DNA of 64,000 bases, taken from the NCBI RefSeq assembly GCF_900106525.1, contig NZ_FNOG01000008.1, positions 286,127 through 350,126 on the forward strand, given 5' to 3'. Made by a program: the position numbers and the translations under genes. A model generated the notes under the pieces. That model was not told the DNA's origin and searched no databases. It worked only from the letters and a program-made list of their open reading frames with translations. This document shows, piece by piece, positions 27,532 to 35,475 of the stretch. Source of the DNA: Lysobacter enzymogenes. Lineage in GTDB: Bacteria; Pseudomonadota; Gammaproteobacteria; Xanthomonadales; Xanthomonadaceae. Every line of letters starts with the position of its first letter. Position 1 is the stretch's first letter.

Positions 27532-27549
27532 CGCCCGCGGCGAGCCGCG

Positions 27550-28302
27550 TCAGCCGGCCGCGAACAAGCGCTCGGCGCGCTGGAACAGGATCCAGCTGGT
27601 GGCGATGTACTTGTCGCCGCCCTTGGGCCGGTTGCCGCGGTGGGTGTGGGTGAACGCCGCCGGCGCGATCAACAGGTCGCCGGCGCGCGGAACGATCTTG
27701 CGGCGTTGATAGAGGAACTCGGTTTCGCCTTCGCCGAAGCCGTCGTTGAGATAGATCGTCCACAGCACGTGGCGGTGCAGGGTGTCGGCATGGGCGTCGC
27801 GCGGGTACAGCTCGCAATGCCAATACGGATAGCCGCCGCGGCCGTCGGTGTAGCGCTGCAGGTTGATCGCGCCGGGGCGGAACACGGTCTGCGCGACCGG
27901 CGCGAGCTGGGCGTCGTCCATCTGCGCCATGCGCTCGGCGGTGAGGCGGTGGCGCTTGCCGTCGGCGTCGGGCGCTTCCAGCATCAGCGGCGCGATCATC
28001 ATGTGCGGATAGCGGCGCAGGTATTGCAGCAGGCCGCGGAACACCGCCAGGTTCAGCGCGACTTCGATGTCCTTCCAGCCCTCGCGCCCGGTGATGGTGA
28101 GGTCGCGGCTGTCCTTGAGGTCGGGCATCACCCCGCCGCCGACGCGGCCGGGTTCGCTCTCGCGGCTGGCGTCGAAGCGCCGGACCAGGTCGGCGCATTG
28201 CTCGCGGCTCAGCACCTGCGGATAGACCTCGATGAAATCGTCGCCGCCGGTGGCGGCAGCGGGCAGGGCGTCGCGAGCGGCGTCGGGTGCGTGCGAAGAC
28301 AT
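27550..28302 (-). CDS. 2-oxoglutarate/Fe(II)-dependent oxygenase family protein
   Basis: The product has 250 residues. A double-stranded beta-helix core shows an HxE metal pair (WHCELYP, His162 and Glu164), a following ETEFLY strand, and a late FTHTHRGNRPKGGDKY with the distal histidine (219 or 221) and a basic 2-oxoglutarate anchor. The N-terminus (FIEVYPQVLSREQCADLVRRF) is the usual helical cap of the prolyl-4-hydroxylase-like group. Substrate unknown. It converges with the permease gene across an 18-base gap and is divergent from the amyloid operon. Confidence 0.85.
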   Translation of the reverse strand: MSSHAPDAARDALPAAATGGDDFIEVYPQVLSREQCADLVRRFDASRESEPGRVGGGVMPDLKDSRDLTITGREGWKDIEVALNLAVFRGLLQYLRRYPHMMIAPLMLEAPDADGKRHRLTAERMAQMDDAQLAPVAQTVFRPGAINLQRYTDGRGGYPYWHCELYPRDAHADTLHRHVLWTIYLNDGFGEGETEFLYQRRKIVPRAGDLLIAPAAFTHTHRGNRPKGGDKYIATSWILFQRAERLFAAG

Positions 28303-28610
28303 GGAACCAACCTGAAGGGACGGGACGGATAAGACACAAACGCGCGACGGCGGCGTCGCCCCATCCTCGCATGCGCGATGCAGTTGCGAAAACGCAACGC
28401 GGCGGCGGCGCGTCTGCGCGGCCGCGCGCGATCGACTGCAAAGGCAGGCGCAGCGCACATGCGCGTCGGCGCCGGCGCCAAGCTGAGTGGGGACGCGGCG
28501 TCGCCGACATCGCCACGGTGCGTTGCGGGCGAGCAACGTTTTCTCGCGCCGGCACCGGCCAGGCGCCGGCGTCGGCGGCGAAACCGCTTTGGGATCAATG
28601 GCTTGAAAAG

Positions 28611-28626
28611 TTGGCACGGGACTAGC
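28611..28626 (+). promoter_or_regulatory. Sigma-54-type promoter of the Fap amyloid operon
   Basis: TTGGCACGGGACTAGC keeps the obligatory GG-N10-GC geometry. The -24 element TTGGCACG is a perfect consensus, and the -12 element TAGC has one mismatch to TTGC. The expected start of transcription is about 12 bases further on, giving an untranslated leader of roughly 55 bases before the ATG at 28695. A dyad CGTTGC-N6-GCAACG at 28521-28538 lies about 75 bases upstream, where an activator could bind. Confidence 0.7.
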
Positions 28627-28694
28627 GTGGGAACTCCCACCGGCCGCTCGCCCCGCCCTCGGCGCGTCGAGCTTCCCCCGCCCCGGAGTCCGCC

Positions 28695-29237
28695 ATGTCC
28701 CCCGCCACCGTCCGTGTCGTCCCGCTCTCCCGCCGCTGCGCATCGACGTTCGCCGCGCTGACGCTCGCCGTCGCCGTCGTGCCTGCGGTGCAGGCGGCCG
28801 AGCCCGGCACCAACACCCATACCGACCCGAGCGTGATCGTCGCCCGCACCGTCTACCCGCGCATCGCTTATCGCGCGCTGCCGGCGCAGGACAATCCGGT
28901 GCGCACCGCGGCCACTACCTTTCCCGCCCAGGTCTTCCACACCACTCTAGATCGTTCGCTGGCGCCGCTGCTCGACGATGCCGCGCTCGGCCAGCACGGT
29001 TCCGGCGGCGTCGGCATCGGCGCCGCGACCGGCGCGTTGACCGGCCTGCTGGTGCCGGGCGCCGGCCCCGGCGCGGGCAATGCGTTCGGCGGGCCGGCGA
29101 CAACGGCACCGCTGGGCGCCAGCGCCAGCGTCGGCGGCGCGGTGATCGGCGCCACTGCCGGCCTGGGCGACACCATCACCGGCGCGGTGATGCAAGCGGT
29201 GATGCCGGCCGCCGCAGCGCCCGGGAGCGGGCGGTGA
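28695..29237 (+). CDS. Exported head gene of the amyloid operon, unassigned
   Basis: The product has 180 residues. A signal peptide (STFAALTLAVAVVPAVQAA) is followed by a short polar region and a Gly/Ala-rich C-terminal half with glycine-zipper-like segments (GVGIGAATGALTGLLVPGAG and VGGAVIGATAGLGDTITG). I cannot assign it to a known Fap component; the Pseudomonas operon starts with fapA. Its stop codon overlaps the GTG start of the next gene (GTGA), so it belongs to the operon. The zipper segments suggest membrane or fibre association (inference). Confidence 0.7.
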   Translation: MSPATVRVVPLSRRCASTFAALTLAVAVVPAVQAAEPGTNTHTDPSVIVARTVYPRIAYRALPAQDNPVRTAATTFPAQVFHTTLDRSLAPLLDDAALGQHGSGGVGIGAATGALTGLLVPGAGPGAGNAFGGPATTAPLGASASVGGAVIGATAGLGDTITGAVMQAVMPAAAAPGSGR

Positions 29238-29860
29238 ACGCCCGCGCCCGCCCGCTGCGGCATGCGCCGCTGTGGCTGATCGCTTGCCTGCTGGCGACCG
29301 CGGTGGTCGCCGACGGCCGCGCCCAGACGCCGCTCGACAGCGCCCGCATCGGCGCCGCCGGGCGCGGCCTCGACGGCCGCGCCGCGATCAACCAGGCCGC
29401 CGGGCAGGGCAACGCCCAGGCCAACCAGGCCGCGCTGTCGCTGTCGTCCGACGGCATCGCGTCGGCCGCCGCCAACGCGCGTCAGCAGCTCGATCCTGTC
29501 GCCGCCGCCGCCCTCGCCCGCCGCGCCCAGGCGCGCATCGACGCCGGCGCCTTCGCCGACGCGCGCGGCCTGCTGCAACTCAACCAAAGCGCCGGCGCGG
29601 GCAATGCCCAGCTCAACCAGTTCGCGCTCGCGCGCGGTGGCGACGGCAGCAGCGCGCTCGACGACGCCGCGCTGGCGCAAGTCGCCGGCCCCGCGGCCGC
29701 GCCGCTGGAAACCCGCCACGCGCCGGGCCTGCGCGAAGCCGCCATCGCCGACGACGCCTTCCGCGGCGGCCAGGGCGTGCTGCAACTCAATCAGACGGCG
29801 GGGACCGGCAACGCGTCGGTCAACGCCATCGTGCTCCGACTGCCGGGGAGTGCTCCATAA
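29234..29860 (+). CDS. fapA: FapA-like exported protein with Asn/Gln-Ala-Gly-Asn repeats
   Basis: The product has 208 residues, starts with GTG, and has a signal peptide (LWLIACLLATAVVADGRAQ). Three copies of a short repeat, AINQAAGQGNAQANQAALS, LLQLNQSAGAGNAQLNQFAL and VLQLNQTAGTGNASVNAIVL, follow a strict NQxAGxGNxxxN pattern. This matches the repeat style of Fap proteins and the position of fapA, whose product in Pseudomonas modulates fibre composition, perhaps as a chaperone. The assignment rests on position and repeat pattern, so it is moderately sure. Confidence 0.65.
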   Translation: MNARARPLRHAPLWLIACLLATAVVADGRAQTPLDSARIGAAGRGLDGRAAINQAAGQGNAQANQAALSLSSDGIASAAANARQQLDPVAAAALARRAQARIDAGAFADARGLLQLNQSAGAGNAQLNQFALARGGDGSSALDDAALAQVAGPAAAPLETRHAPGLREAAIADDAFRGGQGVLQLNQTAGTGNASVNAIVLRLPGSAP

Positions 29861-29915
29861 AAACCACAACGGCGGAATGCAGTCGCGACACCCATCATCC
29901 TTCAGGAGAGAGACC

Positions 29916-30677
29916 ATGAAAGCGCAACTGACCCTGCTCGCCCTCGCTTTGGCCATCGCCGCACCCGCTTACGCCGAAGGCGACGACGCGCGCATCCACA
30001 GCGACACCTCGGTGAGCAACCGCATCCACGTCGGCGGCCATGTCAGCGTCAAGGGCAAGATCCGCGTGGCTTCCGAATCCGCCGCGACCGTCGACCAGGA
30101 CCAGAACACCCTGGCCAACAGCTCGCTCGGCGACGGCGACCACGATGCGCATCTGGGCGGCAGCGCCCTGTCCAACGCTCAGGGCAACATGGGCGTCAAC
30201 GTCGCCGCCGGCGTCGGCAACGCGCAGAGCAACGACACCGCGCTGTCGGCGGTGGACGGCGAGAAGGTGTTCGCCTCGGCGATGACCTTCAACGACCAGA
30301 AGACCGGCTTCAACTACGCCTATTCCAGCCAGCAGGACACCTACTACAGCGCCACGCTCGACGGCAGCGCGCTGTCCAACGCCAAAGGCAACATCGGCGT
30401 GAACGTCGGCGCCGGCGTCGGCAACGCGCAGAGCAACGGCATGGCCGCCTCGGTCAACAGCTCCGGCACCATCGCCAAGGCCGCGTCCGACAGCGAGCAG
30501 CACGGCTGGCTCAACGAACTGGCCGCAGCCTGCGACCTGGACACCTTCGCCACCCTCGGCGGCAGCGCGCTGTCGGGCGCGCAGGGCAACATCGGCGCCA
30601 ACGTCGCCGCCGGCGTGGGCAACCTGCAACACAACGGCCTGTCGATCGCCACCGCCTCGTGCGGCAGCTGCCAATGA
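29916..30677 (+). CDS. fapB: Fap-type amyloid subunit 1 (FapB/FapC-like)
   Basis: An exported fibre subunit of 253 residues with a signal peptide (LLALALAIAAPAYA). Three imperfect amyloid repeats at about 82-109, 150-177 and 216-243 share ALSNAQGNMGVNVAAGVGNA, a GN-x-G-x-N-x-AAGVGN-x-Q-x-N pattern. They are joined by two linkers and the protein ends in a CxxC (Cys249, Cys252), the exact plan of FapB and FapC (R1-L1-R2-L2-R3-CxxC). A strong AGGAGA site precedes the ATG. Which of the two subunits is the nucleator (FapB) and which the main fibre (FapC) is assumed from gene order only. Confidence 0.85.
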   Translation: MKAQLTLLALALAIAAPAYAEGDDARIHSDTSVSNRIHVGGHVSVKGKIRVASESAATVDQDQNTLANSSLGDGDHDAHLGGSALSNAQGNMGVNVAAGVGNAQSNDTALSAVDGEKVFASAMTFNDQKTGFNYAYSSQQDTYYSATLDGSALSNAKGNIGVNVGAGVGNAQSNGMAASVNSSGTIAKAASDSEQHGWLNELAAACDLDTFATLGGSALSGAQGNIGANVAAGVGNLQHNGLSIATASCGSCQ

Positions 30678-30684
30678 CGCGCGC

Positions 30685-30711
30685 GCGGCCGCGGCGCACC
30701 GCCGCGGCCGC
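30685..30711 (+). other. 12-bp hairpin between the two amyloid subunit genes
   Basis: A perfect 12-bp GC stem (30685-30696 with 30700-30711) with a 3-base loop, starting 8 bases after the stop of subunit 1 and without a T run. It could stabilise the upstream mRNA end or attenuate transcription (inference). Confidence 0.7.
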
Positions 30712-30733
30712 TCCCGCCTGACGGAGAACCACG

Positions 30734-31549
30734 ATGAAACTTCTTCCGCACTCCCTGCTGGCGATCGCGCTGGCGGCGCTGGCCCTGCCGGCCTTCGCCG
30801 AAGGCGACGACGCGCGCATCCGCAGCGACACGTCGGTGAGCAATCGCATCCACGTCGGCGGCCACGTCAACGTGAAAGGCAAGATCCGCGTCGCTTCCGA
30901 ATCGGCCGCCACGGTCGACCAGGACCAGGCCACCGACAGCAACGCCTCGCTCGGCGACGGCGACCACAGCGCGCATCTGGGCGACAACGCCCTGTCGAAC
31001 GCGCAAGGCAACATCGGCGCCAACGTCGCCGCCGGCGTCGGCAACGCGCAGAGCAACGACACCGCGCTGTCGGCGGTGGACGGCGAGAAAGTATTCGCCT
31101 CGGCGATGGTGTTCGGCCGTCAGTCCGCGCTGGCCAATTTCGCCACCACCAACACCGACCAGACCTTCTACCGCGCTACCCTCGACGGCAACGCGCTGTC
31201 GAACGCGAAGGGCAACATCGGCGTCAACGTCGCCGCGGGCGTCGGCAACGTCCAGGGCAACGGCATGGCCGCTTCGGTCAACAGTTCCGGCACCGTGGCG
31301 CTGGCGACCTCCGACAGCGAGCAGTGGGCCTCGTCGAACCTGCTCGACAGCGACGGCCGCCGCATCAGCCTGGACCTGTACGCATCGCTCGGCGGCAACG
31401 CGCTGTCCGGTGCGCAGGGCAACATCGGCGTCAACGTAGCGTCCGGCGTGGGCAACCTGCAGCACAACGGTTTGGCCATCGCCACCGCCTCGTGCGGCGC
31501 CTGCGCACCGCCGCCTCCGCCTCCCACCTGCAGTCAATGCGGCGACTGA
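30734..31549 (+). CDS. fapC: Fap-type amyloid subunit 2 (FapC-like)
   Basis: The product has 271 residues and is a close paralogue of subunit 1. The N-terminal mature 40 residues are nearly identical (EGDDARI-SDTSVSNRIHVGG). It has three repeats at about 84-111, 152-179 and 220-247, linkers that differ from subunit 1, and CxxC at 254-257. After the CxxC it has a short extra tail, a run of six prolines and a second CxxC (266-269), absent from subunit 1. A CGGAGA site lies before the ATG. Subunits of this type polymerise on the cell surface and stabilise biofilms. Confidence 0.87.
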   Translation: MKLLPHSLLAIALAALALPAFAEGDDARIRSDTSVSNRIHVGGHVNVKGKIRVASESAATVDQDQATDSNASLGDGDHSAHLGDNALSNAQGNIGANVAAGVGNAQSNDTALSAVDGEKVFASAMVFGRQSALANFATTNTDQTFYRATLDGNALSNAKGNIGVNVAAGVGNVQGNGMAASVNSSGTVALATSDSEQWASSNLLDSDGRRISLDLYASLGGNALSGAQGNIGVNVASGVGNLQHNGLAIATASCGACAPPPPPPTCSQCGD

Positions 31550-31567
31550 CCTCCCCCCGTCGTCGCA

Positions 31568-31596
31568 CCGCGATGGCCGCGCGTCGGCCATCGCGG
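31568..31596 (+). other. 12-bp hairpin after the second amyloid subunit gene
   Basis: A perfect 12-bp stem (31568-31579 with 31585-31596) around CGCGT, between subunit 2 and the C39 peptidase gene, with no T run. It parallels the hairpin at 30685-30711. Confidence 0.7.
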
Positions 31597-31622
31597 CCTT
31601 GCCCCCCGCTGAGGCCGCCGTC

Positions 31623-32360
31623 ATGTCCGCGCATCGCTGCTGTCTGTGTTTCCTCGCGCTCGCCCTCGCCGCCTGCGGCGCTGCGCACGCGCAAAGCGCG
31701 GGCGCGCCCGGCGAGCGCTACAGCGCGGTCGACCTGACCCGCCTCACCGGCGCGACCTCTACGCCCGTGGTCAAGCCGATGCGGACCCTGCGCGACCTGC
31801 GTTATCGCGAACTGCTGCGCCAGCGCTACGACTTCAGCTGCGGCTCGGCCGCCTTGGCCAGCCTGCTGCACTACGGCTACGGCCTGGACGTCGACGAACC
31901 GGCGCTGATCGAAAAGATGATGGTCGGCGTGGACCCGCGCGAAGTCGTGCGCAACGGTTTCTCGATGCTGGACATGAAACGTTACGTCGAAAGCATCGGC
32001 CTGCGCGCGCACGGCTTCCGCATCGACGCCGACGCGCTGTACCGCTTGCAGATGCCGGTGATCGCGCTGCTCGATCTGCGCGGCTATCGCCACTTCGTCG
32101 TGGTCAAGGGCGCCGCCGGCGGACGCGTGTTCGTCGCCGATCCGGCGCTGGGCCACCGGGTGATGCCGGAAGCCGAGTTCGTGCGCGGCTGGAACGGCAT
32201 CGTCCTGGCCGTGGTCGGCGACCGGCCGATGCGCGCGGATTCCTATCTGGTCGGCGACCGCAGCTCGCCGGCGCTGCAACGCCGCGGCGATGCGCTCGAA
32301 CGCGCCACCGCGGCGCCGCGCGCGGTCGAGTACACGCTGTCGCTGTCCGATCTGTTCTAG
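31623..32360 (+). CDS. fapD: C39-type cysteine peptidase (FapD-like)
   Basis: The product has 245 residues. An N-terminal signal with a possible lipobox (ALAACGA, Cys18) is followed by a C39 peptidase domain: FSCGSAALASLLHYGYG with the catalytic Cys73, GYRHFVVVKG with His157, and the aspartate in ADPALGH (Asp173). In Pseudomonas, FapD is a periplasmic C39 peptidase required for fibre secretion. The ATG at 31623 is chosen over an in-frame TTG 24 bases upstream. Confidence 0.88.
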   Translation: MSAHRCCLCFLALALAACGAAHAQSAGAPGERYSAVDLTRLTGATSTPVVKPMRTLRDLRYRELLRQRYDFSCGSAALASLLHYGYGLDVDEPALIEKMMVGVDPREVVRNGFSMLDMKRYVESIGLRAHGFRIDADALYRLQMPVIALLDLRGYRHFVVVKGAAGGRVFVADPALGHRVMPEAEFVRGWNGIVLAVVGDRPMRADSYLVGDRSSPALQRRGDALERATAAPRAVEYTLSLSDLF

Positions 32361-32430
32361 CGCCGATCCGTTCCAACGCCGCTCCATTCCGATCCTGGCG
32401 ACCGATTTGAGATCGCCGACGAGGTGCCCG

Positions 32431-33171
32431 ATGAACCGCCGATCCCTCATGTGCGTTCTGCTTGCGGCCACCGCCGTTACAGCGCAACCCGCTGCCGCGC
32501 TGCCGCCGCTTCGCGCGCAGCTCGTCGACGACGCCACCCTGGCCACGCTCAGCGGCCGCTATTACGACGCGCAGATGCTGGTCGGCCTGCGCGTGGACCT
32601 GATTTCCAGCGTGGCCACGCCGCAGCAGGGCGCGGCCGCGGCCAGCGGCTCGCTGCTGGTCCTGCGCGACGGCAACGGCTTCAGCGTGCGCAGCGATGCG
32701 CGCAGCAGCGCGTCCGGCGGCGGCGATGCATCCGCGTCCGCACTGACGTCCGGCGCCGAATCGGTCCGCATGCAGGGCATCGGCCAGATCGCGCAGATCG
32801 CCGGCGACGGCAATCGTTTGTCGAACCTGGCCGCGATCGAGTTCGTCGACCCGGCCCGCGCCAACCGCGACGCCGCCGGCTTCAACGGCCAGACCCGCAG
32901 CGACAGCGCCGCCGGCGCGATGCATGCGCAGGTGACCTTCCTCGACGGCGGCGTCCAGGTCGGCGTGCAGGCGCCGGGCGTGTCGCTGCAACAGCGCGTC
33001 GACGCCGGCGGGCTCGGCGGCATCGCCCAGAGCGGCCGCATCGCCGGCGACGGCGTGGTCGCCGGCAACCGCCTGCAGTTGCAGATCGTCAGCGCGGCGA
33101 TGACGCCGCAGATGAGCCGCGAGCTCGGCCTGCAGCAGGCGCTCGAAGGCCTGCGCGCGCTGCCGCGCTGA
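32431..33171 (+). CDS. fapE: FapE-like exported protein
   Basis: The product has 246 residues with a signal peptide (CVLLAATAVTAQPAAA). The region LPPLRAQLVDDATLATLSGRY is followed by LVGLRVDLISSV and a Gly/Ser-rich stretch. The C-terminal half has IAQIAGDGNRLSNLAAIEFVD and LQLQIVSAAMTPQMSRELGL. The size and place between fapD and fapF match FapE, which in Pseudomonas is exported with the fibre. The identification relies on synteny more than on motifs. Its stop codon overlaps an upstream in-frame start of the next gene (TGATG). Confidence 0.75.
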   Translation: MNRRSLMCVLLAATAVTAQPAAALPPLRAQLVDDATLATLSGRYYDAQMLVGLRVDLISSVATPQQGAAAASGSLLVLRDGNGFSVRSDARSSASGGGDASASALTSGAESVRMQGIGQIAQIAGDGNRLSNLAAIEFVDPARANRDAAGFNGQTRSDSAAGAMHAQVTFLDGGVQVGVQAPGVSLQQRVDAGGLGGIAQSGRIAGDGVVAGNRLQLQIVSAAMTPQMSRELGLQQALEGLRALPR

Positions 33172-33203
33172 TGTCCACCGTTCCCAGGCAAACAGGCACG
33201 ATC

Positions 33204-34556
33204 ATGCGCGTCGCTCCCACTGCGTTGTCCCTCGCTCTGGCGCTGGCGTTGAGCGCGCCGGCCTACGCCGCCGATGCGGACGCGCCGGCGCAGGAAGTCC
33301 GCTCGCTGCACCAGCGCATGCTCGACATGAGCCGCGAACTCGATGCGCAGCGCGCGCAGATCGAACGCCTGCGCGACGAAGTCGACCGGCTCGAACTGGC
33401 CCAGCGCGGCCGCGGCCTGAGCGCACCGCCCACCGACACGGCCGCCGCCGCGCCCGACGGCGCCCAGCAAGGCGTGCCGCGCGACGCGCGCGAACTGGCC
33501 GAAGACGCGCGGCGCAAGGCCGGCACCGAGACCGACGGCGAGCGCAGCGCGAACACGCCGCCGCAGGTCGGCCAGGCCCAGCGCGAAGAGGACGCGCAGC
33601 GGCGCGAGCAGGAAAAAGCCCTGGTGGTGCGCGAGCACGCGCCGCTGTTCGAGCGCAAGTTCACCCTCGACGCCGGTTTCAGCTACAGCTATTACGACCG
33701 CCGCCAGCTCGCGCTCAGCGGCTTCCTGGCGCTGGACGCGATCTTCCTGGGCAGCATCAACCTCGACCAGACCAAGGCCAGCGTCGGCACCTTCGAACTC
33801 AGCGGCCGCTACGGCCTCAGCGACCGCCTCAGCGTCGAAGCCTCGCTGCCCTACGTCTACCGCGACTCGCGCTTCGTCAGCGGCGGCGCCGGCGGCGCGT
33901 CCAGCGTGGTCAGCGAAGTGCGCATGCGCTCGCAAGGCGTGGGCGATGCGAGCGTGGCGGCGTACTACCAGTGGGTGAAGGAATCGCAGCGCTGGCCCGA
34001 CATCGTCACCAGCCTGCGCGTGCGCGCGCCGACCGGGCGCGACCCGTTCGGGCTCAAGCTGATCCAGCCCGACGGCGACAACAACAACCTCAACATCCCC
34101 GAAGCCCTGCCGACCGGCTCGGGCGTGTGGGCGGCGACCTTCAACGTCTCGGCGCTGCGCACCTACGACCCGGTCATCCTGTTCGGCAACATCGGCTACA
34201 CCTACAACCGGCCGGAGAACTTCGGCGACATCTCGCCGGTGGCCGAACAGGTCTCGCCGGCGCGAGTGGCGCTGGGCAACACCGTGCAGCTCAGCGGCGG
34301 CCTGGCGATCGCGCTCAACGACCGTTCGGCGGTGAGCTTCAGCGTCGCCACCGCCGCCACCGGCGCCACCCACACCACAGCGCCGGGCGCGCCGAAGCGG
34401 CGCGTGGCCGGCAGCTCCAGCAATTCCACCACGCTCAACATCGGCGCCAGCTACGTGCTGCCCTCGGGCTGGACCTTCAACGGCCAACTCGCCGCGGGGC
34501 TGACCCCGGACGCGCCGAACTTCGTGTTTTCGCTGCGCGGCTCGCGTTCGTTCTGA
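33204..34556 (+). CDS. fapF: FapF-like outer-membrane amyloid secretion channel
   Basis: The product has 450 residues. A signal peptide (LSLALALALSAPAYA) leads to an N-terminal coiled coil (about residues 25-70, QRMLDMSRELDAQRAQIERL), a low-complexity linker, and a beta-barrel from about residue 150 (FTLDAGFSYSYYDRRQLAL) to the terminal aromatic FSLRGSRSF. This is the FapF plan: a trimeric barrel gated by N-terminal helices. An alternative start at 33171 overlaps the fapE stop, but the ATG at 33204 gives the signal peptide. Confidence 0.88.
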   Translation: MRVAPTALSLALALALSAPAYAADADAPAQEVRSLHQRMLDMSRELDAQRAQIERLRDEVDRLELAQRGRGLSAPPTDTAAAAPDGAQQGVPRDARELAEDARRKAGTETDGERSANTPPQVGQAQREEDAQRREQEKALVVREHAPLFERKFTLDAGFSYSYYDRRQLALSGFLALDAIFLGSINLDQTKASVGTFELSGRYGLSDRLSVEASLPYVYRDSRFVSGGAGGASSVVSEVRMRSQGVGDASVAAYYQWVKESQRWPDIVTSLRVRAPTGRDPFGLKLIQPDGDNNNLNIPEALPTGSGVWAATFNVSALRTYDPVILFGNIGYTYNRPENFGDISPVAEQVSPARVALGNTVQLSGGLAIALNDRSAVSFSVATAATGATHTTAPGAPKRRVAGSSSNSTTLNIGASYVLPSGWTFNGQLAAGLTPDAPNFVFSLRGSRSF

Positions 34557-34608
34557 GCGCGGGGCGCGGCACCGCTTGCGGGCGATAGCGTCGCGCTGTG
34601 CCCGGGGA

Positions 34609-34638
34609 CGGGGTGGACGCATTGTCCACCCCGGTTTT
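34609..34638 (+). terminator. Terminator of the Fap operon
   Basis: A 10-bp stem (34609-34618 with 34624-34633) around GCATT, followed by TTTT, 53 bp after fapF. It lies just before the 3' end of a convergent gene. Confidence 0.82.
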
Positions 34639-34644
34639 CTGCGC

Positions 34645-35313
34645 TCACAGCTTTTCCCAGCGATCCTTGATCTCTTCGCAAGCGGCGGCCAGATCGCCCA
34701 GCCGGCGCTTTCTGGCCCTGGGCGCGGTGTGGATCCTGCGGGTCGCGATATCCACCACATAACAGCGCGAAGAAAGCACCAGGCCGGGCGCGGACAGGTT
34801 GCGTTCCAGATGGGTCTGCATCGCGGTGGCGACGTAATTCCCGCCTTTCTCGTCCAGCGGCTGGCTCTTGGAAAAATGCAGCTTGACGCAGCCGACCACG
34901 GCGAGCGAGCGCGGATCCAGCAGCAGCGCATCCGGACGCGCGACCACGCGCACGCCGGCCATCTCGACCGCGTCGGAACACCGCGCATCGGCCGAGACCG
35001 CGATCAGATCGTCGATCTTCATCGCGCCGCGGATTTCGACGAAGGTGTCGATGGCCGCGGCGGAGTGGGCCCGGTCCTGCATCGCGAAATCCGACCCGCC
35101 CGGGTCTCGCCGCAAGCCCTCGGCGAAGTCGCGCGCCCGCGCTTCGCCGGCCGTGCCAGACGCGATGAGGGACGAAATGGCGTCGCGCGCGTCCCGATAG
35201 CGGGCGGCCTTGAACACGGGTCTGTTCTTCTGGTCCTTGACGATCTGCCGCCGCCGGGCCGGCGTGGCCGTCATGTACTCGCCGAGCTTGTTGACCGAAA
35301 TGCGAGGATCCAT
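34645..35313 (-). CDS. Orphan protein of unknown function
   Basis: The product has 222 residues, is basic and soluble. The N-terminal part is helical (KLGEYMTATPARRRQIVKDQ, ARYRDARDAISSLIASG). The centre holds ARPDALLLDPRSLAVVGCVKLHFSK, whose D...VxK spacing is loosely like a PD-(D/E)XK nuclease core. The match is too weak to name. Its codon use is less GC-biased than its neighbours. It is divergent from another orphan gene at 35476; the two split the Fap operon from the sigma-54 activator. Confidence 0.6.
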   Translation of the reverse strand: MDPRISVNKLGEYMTATPARRRQIVKDQKNRPVFKAARYRDARDAISSLIASGTAGEARARDFAEGLRRDPGGSDFAMQDRAHSAAAIDTFVEIRGAMKIDDLIAVSADARCSDAVEMAGVRVVARPDALLLDPRSLAVVGCVKLHFSKSQPLDEKGGNYVATAMQTHLERNLSAPGLVLSSRCYVVDIATRRIHTAPRARKRRLGDLAAACEEIKDRWEKL

Positions 35314-35475
35314 CCTGTCTTGTCTCCCTGTATCGGTGACTGCACCGTGTCAGGTTACTCGTTAGGCGTCTCTGCGCTTGCGACTGGCTCTTGGCCGCGA
35401 GGCCGTCCCAGGCGCGCCTTCAGGGCGCAACGCAATTACCGATAAGATGAGGCTCTTCGGCTCAAGGACGACGAG

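Noticed and set aside
27756..27764. TCGTCCACA as another DnaA box
   Set aside because: It differs at the second base, which is conserved in DnaA boxes, and lies within a coding sequence.
28947..29956. Long minus-strand frames opposite the amyloid genes
   Set aside because: They are low-complexity Gly/Ala/Arg translations of GC-rich coding sequence on the other strand.
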